A stretch of DNA of 64,000 bases from Ctenosaura bakeri (lineage: Eukaryota > Chordata > Lepidosauria > Squamata > Iguanidae). Positions 58,757 to 64,000 of this stretch are shown in pieces. The notes under the pieces are model-generated. The model searched no databases. It was not told where the DNA came from and saw only the letters and a program-made list of their open reading frames with translations. Each line of letters starts with the position of its first letter. Position 1 is the first letter of the stretch. Where the stretch lies: NCBI GenBank assembly GCA_948474755.1, contig CAOLHI010004243.1:122367-186366 (forward strand), written 5' to 3'. The position numbers and the translations under genes were made by a program.

Positions 58757-58820
58757 ATTGTGGCCATTTTCTCTCCAGTTATGTTTGTGCTTGCTTGTTT
58801 GTTTTCCCTCTGGCTTTCCC

Positions 58821-60129
58821 TGGGGCCAGCACCCAGATGCTAGGCCTGCCAATTAATTAACAATAGCTCAACCATTTATAATATCCCAGTTAGTACTGTT
58901 TATGCTAGAGAACTGATTTTCCATTTTCTAAGATTTAGCATTATCAAATTAATTTTCAAAATTTAACATTCTCAGCTCTGGTAGTCCTCACATCTCCAGT
59001 GCCCACATTCCAAGGTTGTACAAAGTGAGAAACATCCAAAGGAACAGCAGGGCAAACTGAAGTCTGAAGCAGAACCAAAATTCTATTGATAATCAATATT
59101 GCATGCAAGTCAAAAGATGTATGAGCAATTGACTGCCATACATTCCCCTGATGCCCATTACAGCTGCCAGTCTGTTAACAAGCCCACTGCCTCTTAGCAG
59201 ATGACTCTGTATCAATGCAGTGCTGGTAAAGAGTGCCATTTCTTTGCCACCATTAGTGCTGTAGCTTAAGATCTTTATGAGTTTTGACCCAGGTTTTATC
59301 AAATTTGTCTTGAGTCTTCTGCCACCACTGTGAAATTGACAAATGAATAATGCCTAGGAGGTAATAATAGGTACAGAAAAATAGTACAGTACCCTGATTT
59401 ATAGAACAGACTATGGTCAGGAAAGAAGAAATGCTAACAGAGAAAGTGCTTTCCATCTCATGTGGAGCTAATAACAATTTTCTGTGGTAGTAAAAGGATA
59501 CTTGCTATTGAATACATAGTGGCATCTCCTGCTGGGACATAAATTTAGATAGCTTTCCAATAGGAAACATACAGGAATTTGATATCTTCTTGCATTCTGA
59601 ACTGTGCTGGCTTGGTGTATGTGTTTCTAAATCTCTCTTTCTGGATGAAATTGCTTTCCTTTTCTTACCTGTGTCTACTAAGCACTCTTTTGATGCTCTC
59701 CAGCTGGCCGCCTCATTTAGCAAAGCTGTTGACCTTCCGTCCCCATAACCAATGCTGTGGTCCCTACTTCTCCCCCACACCACAGAAAAAGAAGGTACGC
59801 CTATCTATCAGTCATGCAGAGGCTTTCAATGCTTTCATCTCAATTTTTCCCACCTCTTTGTCATAACATTATTTTGCTTTTTGAAAATTAAACCTTAAAA
59901 AAAGATACAGGAATAATTTGAAAGCCTCTCCCTTTTGAGGCAGTCACCATTCTAAATGCTTGCAATGCGTCACAGCCATCAATCTGGAAAAGAGGGCAGT
60001 TTGGTGAGTGTGAACATCTCTAGGGAATTCCCTTCTTTCCTTTAGAGGCAGTATTATGCTGCCCTTGAACCAAAAAGTCTCCCAGGGTGGCTTACAAATC
60101 CTTAATTCCAGTTTCCTGCCTTTAGGCTT
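58821..60129. other. Non-coding stretch, nothing recognised
   Basis: No repeat ends or supported ORFs. Confidence 0.4.
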
Positions 60130-60470
60130 TGTTGTTGTATGCCTTCAAGTCATTTCTGATTTCCTGGAAGGGAGAAAGTGTGAGCAGGGAGGACCAAAAA
60201 GCATGGGTGGGTGGGCAGGTTCAGTGCCAAGGAAGAGCAGCGCTCCTGTCATGGCAGCAAAAGTGTCAATTTTGACATACGGTGATCCTAAGGTAACTCT
60301 ATCAAAAGGTTTTCTTGGCAAGATTTGTTCAGAGGAGGTTGACTTTGCTTTGCGTTCCTCTGAGGCAGAGAGAGTGTGACTTGCCCAATGGGTTTCTGTG
60401 GCAAAGTGAGGATCTGAATTCCAGAACCATGGTCCAATGCTCAAACCACTACACTACATTGGCTCCTGCT
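60130..60470 (-). mobile_element. tRNA-derived SINE interrupted by an unknown 115-bp segment
   Basis: Tail 'gttgttgtatgccttcaagt', then foreign sequence (about 60,160-60,275), then 'gacatacggtgatcctaagg', 'ggttttcttggcaagatttg', 'gagagagtgtgacttgccca' and head 'ctcaaaccactacactacat'. Confidence 0.75.
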
Positions 60471-61668
60471 GTCTCTCAGGCTTACAATCAAAATAAAACA
60501 TGACATATAGAGAAAAAAGAATGAGAGTGGTGTGAGGGAATTAAGTCCAGCAGATGCTAACTGCTCTTCTTTTCCTCAGAGACCAAGCAATGGCAGATGT
60601 AACACAGAGGTAGCACCTTGCACCAGCTGTTGGCCATGATGAGATGGAACTTTGCCTGGTTGCTCTCCTCTTCCTTGGAGGCATTTTTCTCTAGCTTTGG
60701 ATGAGAAAGATTGCTAAATGCACTGTGATGGATAAGGAGAACTGAAATCCTGGCCAATTCTTGCTTTGAGACTAGCAGTGCCTGAATATATCTGCTTCCC
60801 TTGTACCTGCTTTAACCTGCTGTTTTAGAATGAAACATTAGAAAAGCCGTAACCTTCCCATATACTCTCTTCCAAAAGGAAGCTGGCCCCATTGCTCAAT
60901 AAAGAAGAGAGTGTGAAATGAAACACTATGCTCTGCTGGAGGAAAATATACAGCAGCTTTGCCCAAAATGGTGCCCTTCAGATCTCTTGGACTGCCAGAA
61001 TGCATTGTTCTTGTCATAGGGAATGGTAGTAGAGGCCAAGCTATGAACCTTCCTAGAGTTCAGCTAGAGCGGTACAAAGTATTGAGTGCTCATTGATGAT
61101 TGCAACAATGAATCTGTTTGTAGTTTGCTTGTGTATTACAATGTATCAAATGATTAATTGCTTTATTGCCTATCACTACAATGTATCTAGCGAGGGGAAG
61201 AAGATCAGAGTGAGTGAAGATGAAAGTGTCAAGAAGTGTTTTGGGAACTCATCATGTCTTTGATAAGGGGAAGAAAATACATTCCTGTCCCAAGGATAAA
61301 AGGAGGCAAACAAATTCTGGCCTGGCAAATTTCTAAAGATGTGGGGTGATGTTAAATTAAGGATCCTCTCCAACCATGCCTAAGATTTGTATCTGTGGGT
61401 ATAAAGCCTGTGAGCAACATGTATGCTTTAGCCTCAGCAACTTTGGAAGTAGTGTGCTGTGCTTTGCTACAAATAAACACTATTGTCTACCTCAGAGTGG
61501 AGTTTGTGGATTATGAGTTATCCAGGGCATGACAAGGACTTAAAACACCAACCATCATGTTGGCTGAGATAATGTGAGTTGCATTCAAACACATCCATAG
61601 GTGTGCTGGGTTGAGAAAGGCTGATTCAGATTGGCCACTGGCAGCTGTTAAGTTCTGCAGTGGAGGGC
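60471..61668. other. Mostly unrecognised; hAT-MITE arm near 60,965-61,025
   Basis: 'aaatggtgcccttcagatct', 'cttggactgccagaatgcat' is a single arm of the 'catctggagggcc' family. Nothing else. Confidence 0.4.
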
Positions 61669-62382
61669 ATCTCAGAAGGTCATCCAATATATCCAAAGGG
61701 TAAGATACAATCTCTTGCCACACTGGAAGACTCCAAAGCAGTTGCTCCACTGCAGGAGTCCTGCTCTGTATCACACATTATAATAATGGCTTGCTCAATC
61801 CCAAGGGCAAGAACAGATTCACATTTTAAAACTACCAACCCTGCTGAGATCACTGGTGCCTTTTAGCTCTGTACTCTGCAGGTTGTTTCCACCAATGCAT
61901 TTCACTTCCTTTGGTTGTATCCAAACTAGAAGAAGCACCCAATTTCTTGTTTATCTGTTTTTGTTTTTCAATTATCCTATCCTTTGAACCAAAAAGACCT
62001 CATAAGGCAGCTAACAATGAAACCAAGTACATATTAAAGCAATATAATAATATAATGTGATACACAAAATAATCAGCTGACAACACATTAGTTTAATTAA
62101 ATTCAGCAGGAGGAAGCACAAGAAAAATACATAAAGGAGAACTCAGAAGAACAGTCAAAGAACAAATAACAAGGTCATTCCAAAATACAGAGAGCTTCAA
62201 AAGCTTTCTGCAAGAAAATAGCCATTAACCACCATTAAAACATCAGAAGGAGAAGGGAAAATAAGCTTATATATGATCATACTGTTCTAAAGTCCCTGTT
62301 CAAGATTGCTCGACCACTATTATATTTGAGATGGGGGAAATCTCAGAAGGTCACCCAATATATCCAAAGGGTAAGATACAAT
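61669..62382. repeat. 43-bp direct repeats 671 bp apart
   Basis: A block starting 'atctcagaaggtca' and ending 'aagggtaagatacaat' occurs at 61,669-61,711 and 62,340-62,382 with one mismatch (cat/cac). The interval between shows no recognisable element. Confidence 0.85.
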
Positions 62383-63144
62383 ACCATTTCAGATATCCTA
62401 AAATATGAACAGGTTCATATGAAAGAAAGCAGTGCTTTAAGGCTGCAATGCTTTATATACGTAGCTCAGAGCAAATCCCATTCAAATCATGCATATAGAC
62501 ATGCCTAGGATGTCTAGAGCTAAACCATTTAAAAGTAATAATCAGTGCTTTGATCTGAGGCCAATCTACTTTGATTTGGTAGTGAAAGCAACTGCTTTAA
62601 GACTGGCATAATGTGTTCCCTGTAGCTTGCCCACAGTCAGTAATCTGGCAGCTGTAATTTGCAGAAACATTTTGAGGGCAGCCTGAGGTAAAATCTGCTT
62701 GAGGTTTCATTCACTTTTTATAACCAATGCATCTGTATTCATAAAAGACAAAATATGTGTGGATCAATGTTTCTACCATAGATCCAAGACCATGAAGCTT
62801 AGCCAAATGAAACATGGTGTCAGTACTATAGGGGCCTTGGTAGCAAGCATCTTGTGATCATTTTTTTTAATGAAAGAATGACATTTACTTAATTATTATA
62901 CATATGTAGCTTAAGGTGTCATTTTTAGACACTGTTCGCCTATCTATCCTAGAGACAAGGATAGAGACAGACCTGGGAGATTAATTTGTTCAACAAGGCA
63001 TCTAGACAAATCAGTGTTCTCTTTCCTTCTGCAAGGCCTAGAATTCTTCAAAAAGTTCACATCCAGAGATGGAGAATTCCTGCTTCCTGATCTATGGTGA
63101 GAGTTTAATTGCAGAGGGAAAAACTTCTGGTAGAAGGAGAGAAG
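62383..63144. other. Non-coding, nothing recognised
   Basis: No supported feature. Confidence 0.4.
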
Positions 63145-63307
63145 AACTAGTGTGGTACAGTGATTTGAGCATTGGCCTACAACTCTAGAGATCAAGGTTC
63201 AGTTCCCCGCTCAGCCATGGATACCCACTGAGTGACCTTGGTTGTATCACACACTATCAGCTTCAGAAAACCCCATGATAGGTTCATCTTAGAGTTGCCA
63301 TAGAGTT
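63145..63307 (+). mobile_element. tRNA-derived SINE, shortened
   Basis: Head 'agtgtggtacagtgatttga', B-box-like 'caaggttcagttccccgct', middle 'actgagtgaccttggttg' and tail part 'aaaaccccatgataggttca'. It stops at a hairpin-forming segment. Confidence 0.75.
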
Positions 63308-63378
63308 GCAGGTGCTGGAACTGCGAACTGCTCCCTCGTTTGCAAATGAGGGAACAGTTTGGGTGTGCGGACACCTGC
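63308..63378. repeat. 71-bp hairpin
   Basis: Outer arms gcaggtg and cacctgc; inner arms 63,326-63,342 and 63,343-63,359 pair at 15 of 17 positions around 'tttgcaaa'. Confidence 0.85.
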
Positions 63379-63420
63379 CACTGTATCCCTTTTGGCAGGG
63401 ACTTGGTGACAAAGGGTGTG

Positions 63421-63475
63421 GGCACCAAGGGTCACCTAGTGTCTGGGCAGGGATTTGAATCCCAGTCTCCAGAAT
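63421..63475 (-). mobile_element. SINE head fragment, opposite orientation
   Basis: 'caccaagggtcacctagtgt', 'cagggatttgaatcccagtc' and 'tccagaatc' is the inverse of the SINE B-box region. It lies 115 bp from a plus-strand copy, so the two could fold back. Confidence 0.6.
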
Positions 63476-63477
63476 CC

Positions 63478-63545
63478 TTTAATAAATAAATGAATAAATA
63501 TTCAAATATTTGAATATTTAAATAGATATTTGAATATTTAAATCT
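63478..63545. repeat. (AATA)n and AT palindromes
   Basis: aataaataaatgaataaat followed by repeated 'atttgaatatttaaat' palindromes. Confidence 0.9.
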
Positions 63546-64000
63546 GGAGTAAAGTCTTGGGGGTTCCTGTCAATAAATTATATTTACAGGGGGTCCCTGG
63601 TAATGAAAAGTTTAAGCACCACTGCTATAGAGAATATACAAGTTTACATGATCTGTTGGTTAACACAATGAGCCTTTTTTGTGTTTCTGTGGTCCTCCAG
63701 ATGTTTTTGAGCTACATTTCTCATCATCCTCACCATGCCTAAGTCTGCTGGGAGTTGCAATCTTCATAGCCTCAGAATCGTCTCTAGCTATCTATAAATG
63801 CTTGGTTAGCAATGGGTGAAGAAGGAAACCACATGCGTCTCTTTGTTTTCCATTTAGAATTAGGTTTTTACACTTTTACTTGTTGAGAATGAATTGCATT
63901 GCTCTAAAAAGTTGTGTTTTATACATACATTAATGAGGCTGTTGTTAGCTGCTCAGTATTCAATTAATGGCTCATATGAATGCTTTGCCTCTGGCTCTAG
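63546..64000. other. Mostly unrecognised; hAT-MITE arm 63,690-63,765
   Basis: 'ggtcctccagatgtttttga' and 'ctgctgggagttgcaatctt' mark one arm of a hAT-type palindrome. Confidence 0.4.

Larger units (their letters stand above)
52720..58820 (+). mobile_element. DIRS-type tyrosine-recombinase retrotransposon, decayed and riddled with insertions
   Basis: DIRS elements copy through an RNA and integrate with a tyrosine recombinase instead of an integrase, so they make no target duplication. Fragments of gag, RT-RNase H, recombinase and an SGNH-like ORF appear in order on the plus strand, each full of stops. Guests inside: solo LTR 53,213-54,080, MITE 54,374-54,543, solo LTR 56,290-57,163, Tigger-like MITE up to 57,675, SPIN 58,088-58,275. 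The probable 3' end has an aataaa signal at about 58,749. Without guests about 3.7 kb remain. Outer borders are approximate because the terminal repeats were not found. Confidence 0.75.

Overview
This window looks like non-coding nuclear DNA from a vertebrate, most probably a squamate reptile (lizard or snake). I find no conserved host coding exon, no functional tRNA or rRNA gene and no prokaryotic signal. The inference rests on the combination of repeats: a tRNA-derived SINE with an RTE/Bov-B-like tail and CAA-rich end, a 5S-rRNA-derived SINE of the type described in squamates, a SPIN hAT element, L1, CR1 and DIRS retrotransposons, and many palindromic DNA-transposon MITEs. No species can be named from the sequence alone.

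Layout. Positions 1-31,000 are mostly unique-looking intergenic or intronic DNA. Scattered through it are Tigger-type MITEs (ends near 364; 8,519; 14,503; 17,523; 30,734), hAT-type palindromic MITEs, SINEs, and GC-rich or palindromic elements that start with GGCC and make 3-bp target duplications (13,283; 14,898; 24,155; 26,332). From 31,294 to 33,480 lies the 5' part of a CR1 LINE on the minus strand, split by one GC-rich MITE and abutted by another. A solo LTR sits at 37,853-38,753. A minus-strand SINE (39,289) and two MITEs (39,788; 40,071) follow. At 42,361-47,275 there is a cluster made of a hAT MITE, a 4.1-kb L1 with intact 15-bp target duplications, and a SINE split by a MITE.

The most structured region is 52,720-58,820. 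It is a decayed DIRS-type (tyrosine-recombinase) retrotransposon in plus orientation. Traces of gag, RT-RNase H, tyrosine recombinase and a fourth, SGNH-hydrolase-like region occur in order. It has been hit by two solo LTRs of one family in opposite orientations (53,213-54,080 and 56,290-57,163), a 3-bp-TSD MITE, a Tigger-like MITE and a SPIN element. Most of these insertions still have exact target duplications, so their nesting order can be read. The remainder (58,821-64,000) is intergenic, with two SINE loci and a few unexplained repeats.

How the parts relate: nothing here forms an operon or pathway. The window records successive waves of mobile elements. The DIRS element, the CR1 and the SINEs are older hosts. 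The LTRs, the GGCC MITEs and SPIN are younger guests. Two related MITEs entered different SINE copies at the same nucleotide position. All element ORFs seen are broken by stops or frameshifts. Family assignments come from recognised motifs and my knowledge of the families, not from database searches.
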